From the NCBI GenBank assembly GCA_023846275.1, contig CM043869.1, forward strand, positions 21,868,237-21,932,236: a stretch of 64,000 nucleotides of DNA, in the 5' to 3' direction. The stretch comes from Vanilla planifolia. Its lineage: Eukaryota; Streptophyta; Magnoliopsida; Asparagales; Orchidaceae. The notes under the pieces are model-generated. The model was not told the origin of the DNA. It did not search any database and worked only from the letters and a program-made list of their open reading frames with translations. The translations under genes and the position numbers were made by a program. Every line of letters begins with the position of its first letter. Position 1 is the first letter of the stretch. Positions 26,390 through 43,195 of the stretch are shown in pieces.

Positions 26390-29330
26390 TCCTTATGCAT
26401 AAGAAATTATATTATATCATGAAGCGAATGCTAAGTATCTGGTTTGTCATAGTCTATGGAAATATATATTTAAATGGTTAGTAGATTATTATATAATTTT
26501 GTTAGTTAGGAAATGGTATTGTTCATTTATAATATTTATTCCATTATTACATTCATATTTCGTATTGCTTGTTAAGCCACCTTGCTCTCCTATTTATAGC
26601 AAGATCAAGTTGTTAAAATTTGAGTAGGAATTGAGTTAAAGATTGTTAGAGCAAGTGAGTTGGTTAGAAAATTCATTTTACATATTTCATCATAAAAAAT
26701 AATAAATTTGTTATTTATTTCTCATTAATTATATTTTATTGGATATAGGACTGCATCAGATTTCTTATTAGACTTGGTGCTTACTAGTTATTTTTTTCTA
26801 TCAGACTTTGGTAGTTCTTCATAGTACTTCCTTAGATTGGAATAGAATTAAGTGGTTTTATTTATTTTGTAGATTTTCTATTCATGTTTTGGTCACATGA
26901 ATGTGAAAAATTGTTAAATTCCTAGCATGTTAAAATTTTTCTTGAAACTTGCAAGTACAATATGATAATATGATTTTTTTAGAATTTGGTTACACTCATG
27001 GTTTTTTTAAAACTTAAGTTTGATAGAGTGAGCTCATTTGAGTGTTATGGTACGAAAAAATCATATATGTGTGCGTGTCTTTGTATTACATATGTACAAT
27101 TGAATCTTTCCTGTTAAAAAAAGAAGTTATATGATTGATTGAACATATACATTGGAAGTTTAAGGTTTACTTTTGCTATATTATATAATGGTTAATGTAG
27201 TTTTCTCAATGACCAAGTGGAGGATCAAAGAGATTTTGATGATAATAAACCAATTATGTGAGATTTTAAAATAATCTTAAAGCTTGGATATATTTTTCTT
27301 AGATAAGTGAAGAAGAGGACCTTTAAGGAGATGTTAAGAACATCTAAAAGTATGATTTTGTTTTGTTGGCCTTTAAGAAGAAGAGTAGTAAATATCAAAT
27401 TCCAAGAGTGGTAGACCTCAAAGAAATATATTTTGGGTTAAATTTTAAGTATTTTAAAGTTTTTTAGAATATAAGCTTAATTTAAAAAATCTATGCAAGA
27501 AATATAAATTAAATTGAAATTTAAATTAATTAGCTAATAAAATAATATTTTACTTTTTAATACCTTAGACATCATACCATGATCATTTGAGAATCATTTT
27601 TTTAGCTTTTATTGTTTTTTCCATGATAACTTAATAAATTTAAAAAATTAAAAAACTAATTCCACTCAAATTAACTAACTTAAACCTATGCAAGTATTTT
27701 TAGGTATATAGTATTTACTATCGAACCAGTTTGCTACAATAACTAAATCGAGGCATCACTCTTAAACATAGCTGGAATTATCTTTAATCAAGGCACCACT
27801 TCCCACATTCATAGATCAATTAATCATGTTATTGGAGATGCTATGACTATTTCTGGAACAAACATGGTGGCACTAACCTTGAAATAAAAGAACTTCTAAT
27901 GCAAAAAAATGTCCTATAAGGAGAAAAAATAATAGAAAATACATTATATAAGAGATGAATTTAAAGCTTTTTCCTTATAGCTAAATTGTAAATTACGATA
28001 GTGATGTTAGTTGTCTAATCATGCAATTTTACAATCAAACAATCATTGCCACAATCATCTTTTTTAAGCGATAATTCCACTAACTGTCTAATTGCTCCAT
28101 TAAATGATCGCATGGTATGCAATTAATCAATAAGTAAAATTAAATTTACTCATTAGAAAATAATTTAGATTTTATAGTTCATATCAAATAAAAATATCTA
28201 AACTACTCTAGTTTAGTTCTACCTAATCATTTGTGTAATTTACATAATCAAGCATTCTAAGATTCTTTTAATCATGTAGCTCCTATGCAATGACTATTTT
28301 AACTATTATTTATTAGTTGTTGTAAATTTTATTTAAATAATATTTTGTTTTTAATTAAAAAATATCTGTCAATTAAAAACATCAAATTTTTGGTTTGGTA
28401 AATACTTTAGCCATTAAAAACTATTTATAAATGTTGTAATTATTGATTAAAAAAGTTGATGAAATTTTAAAAAAATTCTAAAAAACACATTCGAAGTAAT
28501 GACATTGAACTTTTAGTAGCTAGTCCTTATCATTACAATTATACATTGTGTCCTTGACCAACCCAACATTCTTTCTTAAAAGTTGCAAAGCTCTCATTTC
28601 CACTTTTTATATTTTAATAAATTAAAATACTTGTGCTTCGTTGAGCATTTCTCTTGTGTAGGAATTACTTTGTACAGATTTTAATCGCCACTTTCTTTTC
28701 CTCTTTCTGTAAATGTTACTTCATTATAAAGCTTTTGTAGTCAGTTTTTTCTATTTAATATTTCTGATAGTTTAGCATACCCATTTTTAGTAAAAGACTT
28801 ATATAAAATTTTTAAGCCTTGTTTGTTTTTTTGAGAGTAGACATATGTTTGATTTTAGGTTGAATCATCTAAAAAATTCTTAAATGTTCTCTAATCTTTT
28901 GTTGACCATTGTATTTCACAATTTCCTTAAAAATTTATTATTAAAAAGAAATTAAAATATTTTAAATAAAAATTAAAATTTTCAAATAAATTATTTTTAG
29001 ACACAAGTTTCAAAAGGGCATTATAGATGAACTTCAAACCAACTATGAGGTAATAGAATTTTTCAAGGTTTCTTTGAGCAAGTTGACACTTCTATCCCTT
29101 ATTGGGTATATCTCATGCACATTAGCATTTTGGCCCTTTATTATAGAGATTTTGGGATTGTTTTTGATCCTTGACAATCATGATAATGCTAATGTCTTTT
29201 TGGAAGTGTGAAGAAAAGGCCGGATTTGATGAGGATGATGTCTCCAGAAAGGCTACTTCCTTGAAACTCACTTTAATAGGTAACATTTTTCAATTGGATT
29301 ACATTATTTTAAAGAAGTGGAAGAGACTAA
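26390..29330 (+). repeat. Tandem duplication, copy A (~2.9 kb)
   Basis: Collinear with 29335-33060. Shared blocks include AAATTATATTATATCATG (26404 and 29344), ATTCATGTTTTGG (26880 and 29840), GGAGGATCAAAGAGATTTTG (27221 and 30435), AGGAATTACTTTGTACA (28660 and 31981), and AATCATGATAATGCTAATGT (29176 and 32946). The right end is the beginning of a LINE ORF1 that stops abruptly where copy B begins. The region lacks the AT microsatellite and about 400 bp present in copy B at roughly 32335-32735. Similarity may extend slightly left of 26390. Confidence 0.85.
29080..29330 (+). pseudogene. LINE ORF1 N-terminal fragment (copy A)
   Basis: Reads NHDNANVF in one frame, then DEDDVSRKATSLKLTLIGN from about 29229. 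This corresponds to the opening of the plant L1 ORF1 DUF4283 domain (D-D/E-V...SLIGKF) and to the same segment of copy B at 32940-33050. It is cut off after roughly 80 codons, at the tandem junction. ORF1 proteins of these LINEs bind RNA and accompany the element RNA. This fragment cannot make one. 3' truncation is not what ordinary LINE insertion produces, so it was probably generated by the duplication. Confidence 0.6.
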
Positions 29331-29334
29331 ATGA

Positions 29335-33060
<3,726 letters not shown>

Positions 33061-33639
33061 ATTAGAATTTCAAAGTGTATGAATTCAAAACAACTGGCAT
33101 CTTTGAATACATTACAAAGAGGTGAGCATGTGCTCCTTTGATTTTTCACTGGAATGGGAAAACATTTGGTGTTTGATGTACAATATTTTTGAAAATTGTA
33201 CTCTTCCAAATGAGGGTCCTCAGATAGTTCCAACTTTTTGGCTGAATAATAAAAATTTTTAAGATCCAGTATGGATCTCACTAAAGCACCTTCCAATAAA
33301 TTTGGTTAACAAGTAAGCCCTATTCTCAATCATGTTAATAGTTAGCAAGTCATTAAAAGTAATGTTATGAAAATAAACTTAACAAGGCCCCACGTGGTTC
33401 TGTTCTATGCTTTGGTCAATCTTGCCAAAAATCTTCCTTTAAATATTAGTATCTCTGGAAAGATTTGGTGCATCAAAGGATTATGGAAAACAAATTATGT
33501 AATGAAATTTTTCTTAAATACTTTCAAAGCAATTGTAAACAAGAACTCTCAATGATCTAATGCAAGCAAGCAAAGTGTTCTAATCCCTTCCATGTTGGAA
33601 ATGGAGAAGATTAGACAATTCTAGTTATTGAAGTAATAT

Positions 33640-36600
33640 GAAATGTGAAACCTCAAACTTTGGTAGCCATTAGAAATCAGTATCAACACGCCACTAAATC
33701 ACACAACATCAACACATAATAAAAAAAAATCTAATTGTATCATTAATCATATATTCAATGATAGTATGATCAATTCCAATTAGCAATTATAAAATAGGAC
33801 ATGCAGCTTAAACAAGAAGTAGGCATTCAACCTTTCAAAGGTTCAATTAAAGATATCTAGGAAAAAGCTAAGACTCTCAAGTTTTATAAGATAGACTCTA
33901 ATGGCTTCATAGTGGCTAATAGTGAAAAGTCAATTAGAAAACACACTAAATAAAATGTTAAAATAAGTGATTTTCTTAAAAATGACCAAAAGAAACTTTC
34001 AAGAATATCAAAATGTTGACATTGTAGGCATAGGAAAAAACTATTCAGCATGAAAGGTGTTGTTAGTTTTATAATAGGTTATTGCCTTAATAATATGATC
34101 AAATGAATGAAAATTAAGTAAATGTGTTTTTGTTGTAGTACTTAGAATGTTAAAAATTGAAAATTAAGAGTACTTCCTTCAAAAGGTGATACTTAAATGC
34201 TGTGTTACCTTTTTGTGTATGCTAACAACTCTTTTATTAATAGAAGAGATATTTGGTTTGATTAAAGATTGATGGTGGAGGCCAATTGTAGGTGCAAAAG
34301 GTGAGGCAATTGGGTATTCATGGTGCAACATTGGTGGATTGATGCATCACTTTGGGTTACAATTTTAAAGAGTAGCATAGGTAGAGAGGCAATGAAATTG
34401 CGAGTCCGCTTTGTTGTCAATGTAGATTTAAGAGAGTTAGCATGAGTTGATGAGTGAGTGCTATTGGTTGTGGTAATGATGGTTGTCAGAGGTGTATGAT
34501 AGCAAAAAAAGTCGAAAACTAAATTTAAGCCATTTTGAAATTAATGTTTAAGAAAATTGTGTACTAAAATATTTGTGAAATTGTTGAAAGGATGGTTTAT
34601 ACTAAATATAATGATGAAAATCTTCAAAACATTTTCAATTATTTTTTGAAAAACCTAAACTAAAGTATAGATGTAAAAAAAATTGATGAACTGGTAAGAA
34701 TAAATAGAAATATACAAAAAATAAAGGTCAATTATAGTTCAACCGTACAACGACAAAGATAATGAAGACTAATGAGAAGTATAGTGGTGAATCCTCGTTG
34801 GGCTCCATGTTCGAATAGAAGTAGTACATCTCCAAGTTTAACCTCTATAAGATGTACTAGAAGGGACTACATTACATGTATAAGAGCTAAAAGATAGGTT
34901 CTATGTAGCATAAAAATGGTGAAAAAACACAAATGTCTTATACACAATGTTCAATAACAAGTAAATAATGTGTAATATATAAATAGTTAAAGATCCAAGT
35001 GAGAGTCAGAACTTACAGAAGGATTTAAATGCCAAATATATCTTAGATTGCTTGATATCTCTCTGTTCCCTACTGAGAAAAATGGGAGGTGCTTGCTTTA
35101 ATATGCTTATACTCACTATAATGTAATATAGTACTAATTCAACTAGTTAATAAGGAGAAAATACAACAAATTATTTTTTTTGATAGATCTTCATGTTCTT
35201 ATAGTTTGGATGGGTTTATTAGTTTATTTTACCAGCATTGTTGATCCATATCTCAAGATGAAAATTGTGATGCTGTCAATGATTTTCTTATTGGTAGCCA
35301 TAACCTAAATATTGTAGTAGTACTAATTTAATTTTCCTTTTAAGCACTAATTTCCACACTTCTTTTGAAGACTTTATGAAATTTGGATGTATAATTTTTA
35401 AAAAAAATATACTAATTTGTTGGTAGTTAGCTTATGGTGTTTCCTACCAACCATCATCTTAATGGAGCAATCATCTTTAGCTAAGCAATAGGAAATCACT
35501 AAAAATATTTTACTTACATAAGAAATCATACTTTCATAAGGGCAACTTAACGATTCAAATGAGAAGATCAAAGCTAATAGCTCTATTATCAAGCTAGACT
35601 TCAAGAATTTGTTCAATAGTATATAATGAAGGAAAGAAGTGCTACACAAGTTTAACTTCAATAGTTAATTTATTAATGTTGTCATGAGTATCTATAATAT
35701 AAATTGATTTTTAGTCATTATTAATGCTAAAGGAAATTGTCCATCTAACTCTCATATTAGCTAAAGCATTGTAACTCCCTATCCCTATTTCTTCTCCACA
35801 TTGTAGATAAAGCACTAAGAAGAGGTTTAAAAAATCTACATATACTAGGTAAACTGAAGTACTATGCCACTCCAAGTGCTTGCCAACCATAGTCTCATTT
35901 GTTCTTTATATAATGCATTATACTTTTCTTAAGGGGTGATAATCACTCAATAAAAAATATCAAGTTATTCTTCTCTACTCTCTAGGGCACATCAAGTTTG
36001 TAGATTAATGTACAGAGGATCTCCTTTAATAGATGCGCAAACAAGAAACACAAGAAGGAGAACTTCAACAATCAGCTCATGCCTCAAAACAGATACTATC
36101 TTTCAATCCCTTAACTCAAAAGCACATTATTTGAAGGTAGGAATTATGTGGTCTGCTTTGAACACTAGATTATTAAAAATCATGCAAAAAGAAATTACTA
36201 CCAATAAGAGGCAACACATGTTTGTCATGTGCTATAGTCAATAAAACTTTACAATCTAATGATATCTTATCTTTTTAACAATTTTATTACTTTTGTAGAA
36301 AGTGTGGTAAATTGTTTCCTTTAAGGTGATTGTGAGTTCGTGAGCAAGCATCCTTTGGCTAGCTAGAACATGATTAGCTTTCCCAATGAAAAGTATGGAT
36401 TATTGGTTAAGAAATAAAAGAATTTTAGGGATGCATATGATGCAAAGCTTTTTTAGAAGGTCTACGACTTAAACATTATCCTTTTTAGATACATTATATG
36501 CAATTTCCTTAATAGAAAATGTTGTCGAGCATGCTCAATGTCTTGGAATCAAATAAAGAGAATCATTCTCACTATTTTGTATTTTACAATACTTGGAACA

Positions 36601-36760
36601 AAATAGATGTGGATGGCAACAATTATTGGAGTTCACCAAGGATGGAAAATTCACTATCAATTCAGGATAGCATAAGCTTAGTGGTAATTAATTACCTTAT
36701 TCATAAGTCACAAAAGATAATGTAAACTAATTCTCAACCTTCCAAAACTCTACTAAAGTG
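33640..36760 (+). pseudogene. LINE ORF2 (endonuclease-RT), degraded
   Basis: Former APE-type endonuclease and reverse transcriptase of an L1-type LINE. The endonuclease is recognisable at about 34200-34260 (LFVYANNSFINRRDIWFD; family VYA.N...RR.LW). RT starts near 35197 with SYSLDGF (family SPGPDGF), then FYQHC. The QSSLAKQ...ITKNILLT region follows near 35467 (family EQSGFVKGR.ILDNILL). Motif A at 35588-35620 reads IKLDFKNLFNSI. Motif C at 35879-35890 reads LANH where FADD is expected. INVQR...SFNR and YLSIP follow at 36006-36110. A C-terminal FTKDGKFTINSG block lies near 36630-36670. Many stops and shifts occur; catalytic Asp residues of motif C are gone. Confidence 0.7.
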
Positions 36761-37960
36761 GAACCTCCTTAATAACTATAATCCTTTTATAACAACTTGG
36801 GAAATTTGAGCTTCAATTTATAGATGAATGCCCTTTTGTGCATATAAGGACTCCCAAATGAATCTTTTGAAAACCCTTTGTAATGAATCTTGGCATCAAA
36901 AACACCAAAAACCATGATTCATGAAATGCTTCTATAATGGTGAAAGTGTAGTCAGATAAACTCAATAGCTTTTGATGGATTCAATATTCTACAATATCTC
37001 ATATGTTCCAATATCTAGAAGATAGATATTTAAAACAATTGAATGAGCAAACATTCCCTGTAATTTCCCTAATAGAGTTCAATGTAATACTTATGCAATA
37101 TTCAAATGTTGTCTAATTATATAAAGAAATTCAATAGATCCTTAAATCAAAAAATATCCATTGCTTCCTTGATTTTTTCAGATCAATTGAATAATAAAAA
37201 AAGTTGTTCAATGGACTTCCTAAGTAGAAGATTTAGTTAAATAAAGTTCTAATTGACTGACTAGAAGTTACCATGGCCCTATAGGTGTGTTTATGTGATT
37301 AGAGACTACTTCTTATGGCTATTAAAGCACTCTCAATTTTTATAGTATCTAAAAAAATATTTCAGTTGATGCCATTGAAATACTATGTTGTTTAAACTTA
37401 TCTGATAATTTGGGGTTACAGAAATGCCATTATAAAACTTAAAAATTAATCAATCCTTGTAATGATGCATAAAAGCATTGGAATCCCTTAGTATATCTTA
37501 ACCCCTACTAAATAAAATGAATCCATTTCTTTGCAAAGTTGTTGAATTCTAATACATACTTAGGGATGGAAATCTAGTAACAAACTAGTAGGTTTAAATA
37601 GCTTGTAACTGTATTCATTTAGAGGTTTTAATTTCATAACAAATTCTAAAAGTTTGGAAAGCTTTAATTAAGATTGATGAGGAGAGATGTTCATATATTC
37701 ATATTGACTATAAGGTAAGTCGCCCAACTACTGCCTTGATAATCGAATGTATGAAATGCATTCACACAATCATTAAGGTTGACTTTAATTTGTTCTTACG
37801 AAAATTATTGAGCATTTGGGGCCAAAAAGAGTGAACTAAAGTCTAGGAAGAAGGGTCTACATTTTATCATATATTTTCTATTTTGGCTTAAGAAATCAAT
37901 TCCCTTAAACTACTTTGGGTTCACATAACTTATGTCAAGTTAATCATATTCTAGGAAAAA
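36760..37960 (+). other. Possible LINE 3' end, unassigned
   Basis: Directly downstream of the LINE ORF2 C-terminal block. A frame near 37310 reads MAIKALSIFIVSKKIFQL and weakly recalls the RNase H tail found in some plant LINEs, but catalytic residues are not visible. No poly(A) tail or target-site duplication was found to mark the end of the element. Confidence 0.3.
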
Positions 37961-40300
37961 CGAGCGAACCTAATTAATGTGGATCATTTCATAATAGGCA
38001 AACAAATATCCATAGTGTTCCCCAATTTTAAAAATTCATAATTATTCTTATTATATATAAGATCATGACTTTTTTGCATAAAAAGGAATACATCAAACCA
38101 TTCCAATATATTCCCTTCAAACTTGCACTTGATTCTAGCAAAAATTCGAAAGAGAGGCTCATACAATTATGACTACTTTTGCGAAATTAAATTGAGTACA
38201 TATTTTGTTACTATTAAAATAAAATTGTTTCTATAATATTAATTTAAGTTTGTGAATTAGGAAGCTAGCTATCAAATTTATTATTCTTTTTAGAAATAAG
38301 ATGCACAAAGAATGAGAGAAAAGCCATGTCTTTCTCAAAAATTTCTTTCATTTGATCTAATAGCTAACATAATTATTCATCAATTTGAGTTACATAACAT
38401 GCTTCTACGTCCTGATCATCTAGTACTCCTTCATTCATTGGCCATCACATCCTCCCTATCAACCTTATGCAAAGGATAGTTCAATGGTATCAGTTTAGTA
38501 TGATGGGCTTAATTAGAGAATACATAAGAGTCCCTATTTATTTGGATTCCTTGCACCCTTTATCATGTCATTCAATCATATTAATGTGGTCATTAATGAC
38601 TAAACAAATACATTGACACCTATTGACTTTTTCAACATTTATGGTTATAGAGTTCATCATGGTATTGAATTATATCTTACTTTGTAGCAATACAATTGCT
38701 CGCTAAGTAGGCTACCTAACATAGTTCTTTAGAATGGTCCAAAGCATTTTAATAATGTTTCAATACTCAATTTGGAATACCCCAATGGGGAAAATTTTCT
38801 TAACATGCTACAATATGATTCATTAATAAGCCTAATATATCATTTCACATCAAGACTCTCATCTTCTATGCACGTTTCTTGATGCTGGTTCATCAAATCT
38901 ACCTTTTTGTTTCAATGTCATTTTGATACTACGACTCATTAGAAAGAATTAGACAAATATGTTTACTCTAATTTATTTTTCTTATGACGTACAATCACGA
39001 AATCCATAAATTTAGTATACAATATCTTATTCATAGCAAGATTATCATCAGCTAAATATGTGGCATGACATGAACCATTTGGATTTCTTTGAAATCCCAT
39101 TGATTTGAGTCAAATTATTTAGATCTTGGTTTACCATTTTATCAGCCTTTTCATAAAAGTTTTTTCATATGATTCTCATCATAAAATATGTTAGTTCCAT
39201 ACAACAAGAGCAATCATTACACTTTATGTGTGCATATACAATTTCATCGCAAAACTTATGTGAAATCAAACATGATCACTATGGATACCTCTATGCATTG
39301 GACTCATTCCAACCTATATATTGAATTGGTAATAATGATACTTCAACGTCACTCTCCAAATCATTGAATGGTAACTAGTTAGCATATGACATTCACCTAC
39401 AACAACAAATCAAAAGCTTATGGATGCCGTCACACACACATATCAATCGCAGTCTTTAGAAGTCTTGATAATAATAATGCATTTTAATTAATAAACTACA
39501 AATATTGTAACCTCCAATATGTAGCAATATTTTTCATAAAAGAAAAGGTTGAGAAGTGTATAATATAGCCTTGTAATGGTGAAAAAGTTGAGAAAATGAT
39601 TTCAGGAGATGTTAAGTACTTGTAATAAATATAAATAGAACTTTATAACTTATGACCAACATAATCATCCATTGGTAAAGTTACACATCATTATCTAATT
39701 ATTTAAAATTTTAAAAGCCTAATTTCTTCATTTTCTCATTGCCACACAAACAAAGCCGTGTATAACATTATTATGGAAGCTATAAGTATCATTTATATCA
39801 ACAACATAGCTTAAAATACTATACAAGCTTTTGATATCTACATTCATATCATACCAGACATCATAAGTAATAAAAGTAAACATTATTTCTGTTTTGAAGG
39901 GAATATTGTAGAATTTTGTTTTTACTTCAGAATCATCCAATAAGTCGGACTTTAACCTGTTAAAAAATGTTTGAGTAGTTATGTTCTAGAATTTAAAAAA
40001 ATATTAGTAATTTGTGACATAGTAGCATTCTGTACATCACATATGGGTTCCACGTGGAGGCATACTAGTTTTACTCAGACTTAGAGCAATTCAAAGTTTA
40101 GTATCTCTACTTTTACTTAGTCTCTGATATTATTCCTATTATGGAGGCAAATTATAATTGACCCTTCTATATCACACTTTTTAAATTTATTTTTATTAAT
40201 TTGTTCAATTATTTGTATTTATAATTTTCCTTAAGCCATTTGGAGATTGATTAGTAGCTTTTGAAATACTTTTGGATTTAAATTCCATCCAAGATATCGT
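37960..40300. other. No gene recognised
   Basis: Unassigned DNA of moderate AT content. A TGGTATCAG string occurs at about 38484, resembling the start of a tRNA-Met primer binding site, but no gag follows. A 70-codon minus frame at 39728-39940 (starts MDDSEVKTKFYNIPF) is unrecognised and has no supporting neighbours. Confidence 0.4.
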
Positions 40301-41463
40301 TATAGTAGTATTGTAATTTTATTAGAAAAAGCTTGTTTCAAAATAGCTTTAACAAGCCTTAAAATTGAGAGTTGGGTTGCTTTTTTGTACTGTTCGCTTC
40401 GTCGTTCACCTTTACCACTACTAGTGCAAGTTCTTGTGGTTTACTCAAGCCACCTTAACTATGCTAACTCATTTATCCTCTCAACTCACACTGACCATTG
40501 TTGATCCACAATCTATGAAATTTTCTAAATTGTCAACAAATGTCAGCCTATTAGGTCATGATAACATACAAATTAGACTTGACATCTAACTATGTCTATC
40601 TGCTTGTAGTGCATAAATCAAGTAGGACAGCTCTGTGCAACTCACTAAACTAATACTTAAAATGCACAAGCCAATTTGGGAGCCTCTTATGTCAACTTAA
40701 TTTTGCTTCATTTCAAGAAATATTTTTGGATAAATTTAACTAATGTTTTTATAATTTGTGATGACTTTTAAAATTTGAAAAACATTCTTTAGAATTCTAA
40801 ATTTTTTTTAATAGTGTTCCAAAAATATCCTATCATACCGTAAGCTAATAAATTATCATTATAGCTTTGAAATCTCAATAAATAGTGATGCTACCAATAT
40901 TGTAAGTAATATAATATGAATGAAATAATAAAGTACTTCCATTAAGCGAGTTTAATAGAAGCATGTAGTTTATATTCAAAATAATGGTGTGATTCTTGAG
41001 GTTACCTAGGAAGGAGAGTTAAAAGACCAAAAAAAAGAGATTCTAACAAGTTATTCAATATTTACAAGAGCATCAAATAACTAAGAAAGCTCTTAATCAC
41101 TTAATTTTAACTTTTGGGAAATTAACCACCTCAACCAAAATTTGAGTTTGCCTTAATGAAGATGTGATTTTCTTATTTAGTATTCATAACTCCACTTGTT
41201 CACCTTGACACATCGCTACAAACTTGAGCCTTCTTGAAGATGGTTATTAAAATCAATTTTTCATTTGGTTAACATTCCTAATGTAAATGATCAATGTATG
41301 TCCTAAGCATCTAGGAAATGTTTTACTTGTCCAAAATTACTAAGATTTTCTATTATAAACTTATAGCACCTTTGGGTAAGATTTTATATGGATATGTTGC
41401 ATTAATTTAAGAACTTTTCAATTATCGATGGCCTAAAAATAGGTTTTATGATATCATCCTACA
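40300..41463 (+). repeat. Putative 5' LTR region of gypsy element
   Basis: Inferred only from position: it lies immediately upstream of a primer binding site-like sequence at 41470 and of gag. The sequence ends CATCCTACATTAAC, so an LTR terminus at CA around 41460-41463 is plausible. The left boundary is unknown and no matching 3' LTR was found in the window. Confidence 0.3.
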
Positions 41464-41469
41464 TTAACT

Positions 41470-41481
41470 TGGTATCAAAGA
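41470..41481 (+). other. Primer binding site-like sequence
   Basis: TGGTATCAAAGA matches 10 of 12 bases of the plant retrotransposon primer site complementary to initiator tRNA-Met (TGGTATCAGAGC). It sits a few bases after a possible LTR end and about 600 bases before gag, as in Ty3/gypsy elements. That agreement of place and sequence is the main support. Confidence 0.6.
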
Positions 41482-41959
41482 AGAGTTTGCTATAAGAACT
41501 TTGCATAATTTTTAATTATCATTAAACCAATATCTTAAATATTTATGCATTAGTTTTTAATAGTTAGAAATTATTTAAAATTACACAAAAACATTACGAA
41601 ATAAATTTAAAAAAATCCTATATTTATTTGTAATGCTACGGCATTTACTTGTTTATATGTTCGTCTGCTTTTACATTTCATGATTTCTTTGATTCTCTTT
41701 ATCTCTATCATCCAAAATTACAACCTTTTTTCAATCCCAATTGTGTATGAATACAGGGTCTACAAAATACTATAAAATGTTTGATTCTTGACCTCTATAG
41801 TCATCCATGGACTAATAACATAATATGTAATTTTAGAACTAATTAATTCAATGCAAGAGATAAGAGCAACCTTAGTAACATCCATAGATTTATTGGAACA
41901 ATGTAATGAAAATAGATGTGGTGAAACACATAGGTTAAGTTGTTCTATGACAAGTGACT

Positions 41960-42860
41960 CTAAAGAAGAGAAAATGTCATCCAAAAATAAACCTAACCAA
42001 ATTGAATATCGACCTAGGTGACAAGCTACCCCACATACCCATGATAGTAGACATCGTAGGGATAATGATCACTAAGCTAACATGGTTAAAATAAGGGTTG
42101 CAATGTTTGATGAAAGTTTAGAGTCGTGAGTATGTAAAACTAGAGAAATGAGAATGGAGAATGTTTTTAAATGGTATGATCTTAGTAGGCATAAAACATG
42201 CTAATTTATTAAAACATAGGCTTCTATCACATGCCAAATTGTTTGTTCACACGTTAAAAAGGTAATTTTCGAATGAGAAGTGAGCAATACCCTGATCATG
42301 AGAAGAACTCAATGTTTGCCTGCAAGATAAATTTGTACTCACTTCTTATTTAAGTCAACTTTTGCATAATTGGTAATGTTTATGCTCAAATTCAAAGATT
42401 TCTAACAAATACATCACTAAATTTGAGGATTATATGCTCTAATGTGGTTCTTATGGGCTAGACCAAGTAGCATTATTTTGATTTTGGGTTAGGCTCAAAG
42501 GGACTATTCAATTGGTGTATAGTTGAGAAATATTAGCAGTTTAGAAAAGGAATGTGAAGTGGCCTATGATTTTGAATACCATTTACCTATAAGAGTTAGA
42601 TTACCCAGACTACTTCCTACACTAAAGTGCACACCACTACTTCCACCAATTCAACTACTTCTACTCTATAAACAAATTATGACCCATCACTAATAGTCCT
42701 GCTCATTGAATCCAACCCTTGGACAAACCATCTACTACTTCTAGAGTACAATGTTATCATTTACACAAGAAAGAGCATGTCATAGCCAAGTGTCTTAAAA
42801 GAGTCTTCCACATAAATATATAAAAAGAAATGTATGAAAGAAAGAAACTTAAAAAAGTGG
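41960..42860 (+). pseudogene. Gypsy gag with zinc knuckle, degraded
   Basis: Former capsid/nucleocapsid protein. It begins near MVKIRVAMFDESLES at 42082 (family KVKVP.FDG), then MFLNGMILVGIKH (family NWYGLSE), then LLSHAKLFVHTLKR near 42220 (family L..AKLWW..L). Next come LQDKFVLTSYLSQLLHNW near 42315 (family KFVP..Y...L...L) and ITKFEDYML near 42410. The Ser/Thr-rich hinge precedes a zinc knuckle at 42752-42793: spacing C-x2-x-x4-H-x4-C is exact, but the second Cys is Leu (CYHLHKKEHVIAKC). Frame changes several times. Confidence 0.75.
42752..42793 (+). other. Degenerate CCHC zinc knuckle of gag
   Basis: Fourteen codons reading CYHLHKKEHVIAKC. Cys1, His9 and Cys14 are kept; position 4 is Leu instead of Cys. 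Preceded by TTSRVQ, typical of the Ser/Thr/Arg linker in gypsy gag. It would not bind zinc normally. Confidence 0.75.
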
Positions 42861-43009
42861 AGGTCAAGTAATCAGATCTGGTTGCCGAAGTAGAATTACG
42901 AGAACTAAATTTAAAATTTTAATATATTATACCACCATAAGCATTATGAGATGCATTTTGATTACACTAAGAATAATTAAAGATTGGTGATGAACTAAAA
43001 TCTTCTATA

Positions 43010-43195
43010 ATTTATTTAGAATTAAAGACCAACTTATTAAGATTGTTATAGATAATAATAATTGTATCAATATCATATGAGAGAATGCTGCCAAAAAGAT
43101 AGTTTAAATATTCATAGACCATCTCCTCCCGTACATAATATATTTGATCAACAAAATATCAATTTTCATAAACATGAAGGTGTTGCATTCCTTTA
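43010..43195 (+). pseudogene. Gypsy aspartic protease, degraded and shortened
   Basis: Frame at 43039-43077 reads KIVIDNNNCINIIS, matching the plant gypsy protease start (IIDSGSC.NV.S). The Asp codon at 43051-43053 remains. A stop (TGA) follows at 43078. The continuation resembles the second copy at 44350-44470 (both contain GATCAACAAAATATC). About 460 bases present in copy 2, including its ILGRPW-equivalent and linker, are missing between here and RT, indicating an internal deletion. Confidence 0.65.

Noticed and set aside
26164-26481. 105-codon + frame starting at ATG
   Set aside because: No recognisable motif, and its 3' part lies in the tandem repeat unit where the other copy does not keep the frame. 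Treated as unassigned, not as a gene.
38484-38495. TGGTATCAG string as a retrotransposon primer binding site
   Set aside because: Only nine bases match and no gag or LTR end is recognisable nearby, unlike the site at 41470.
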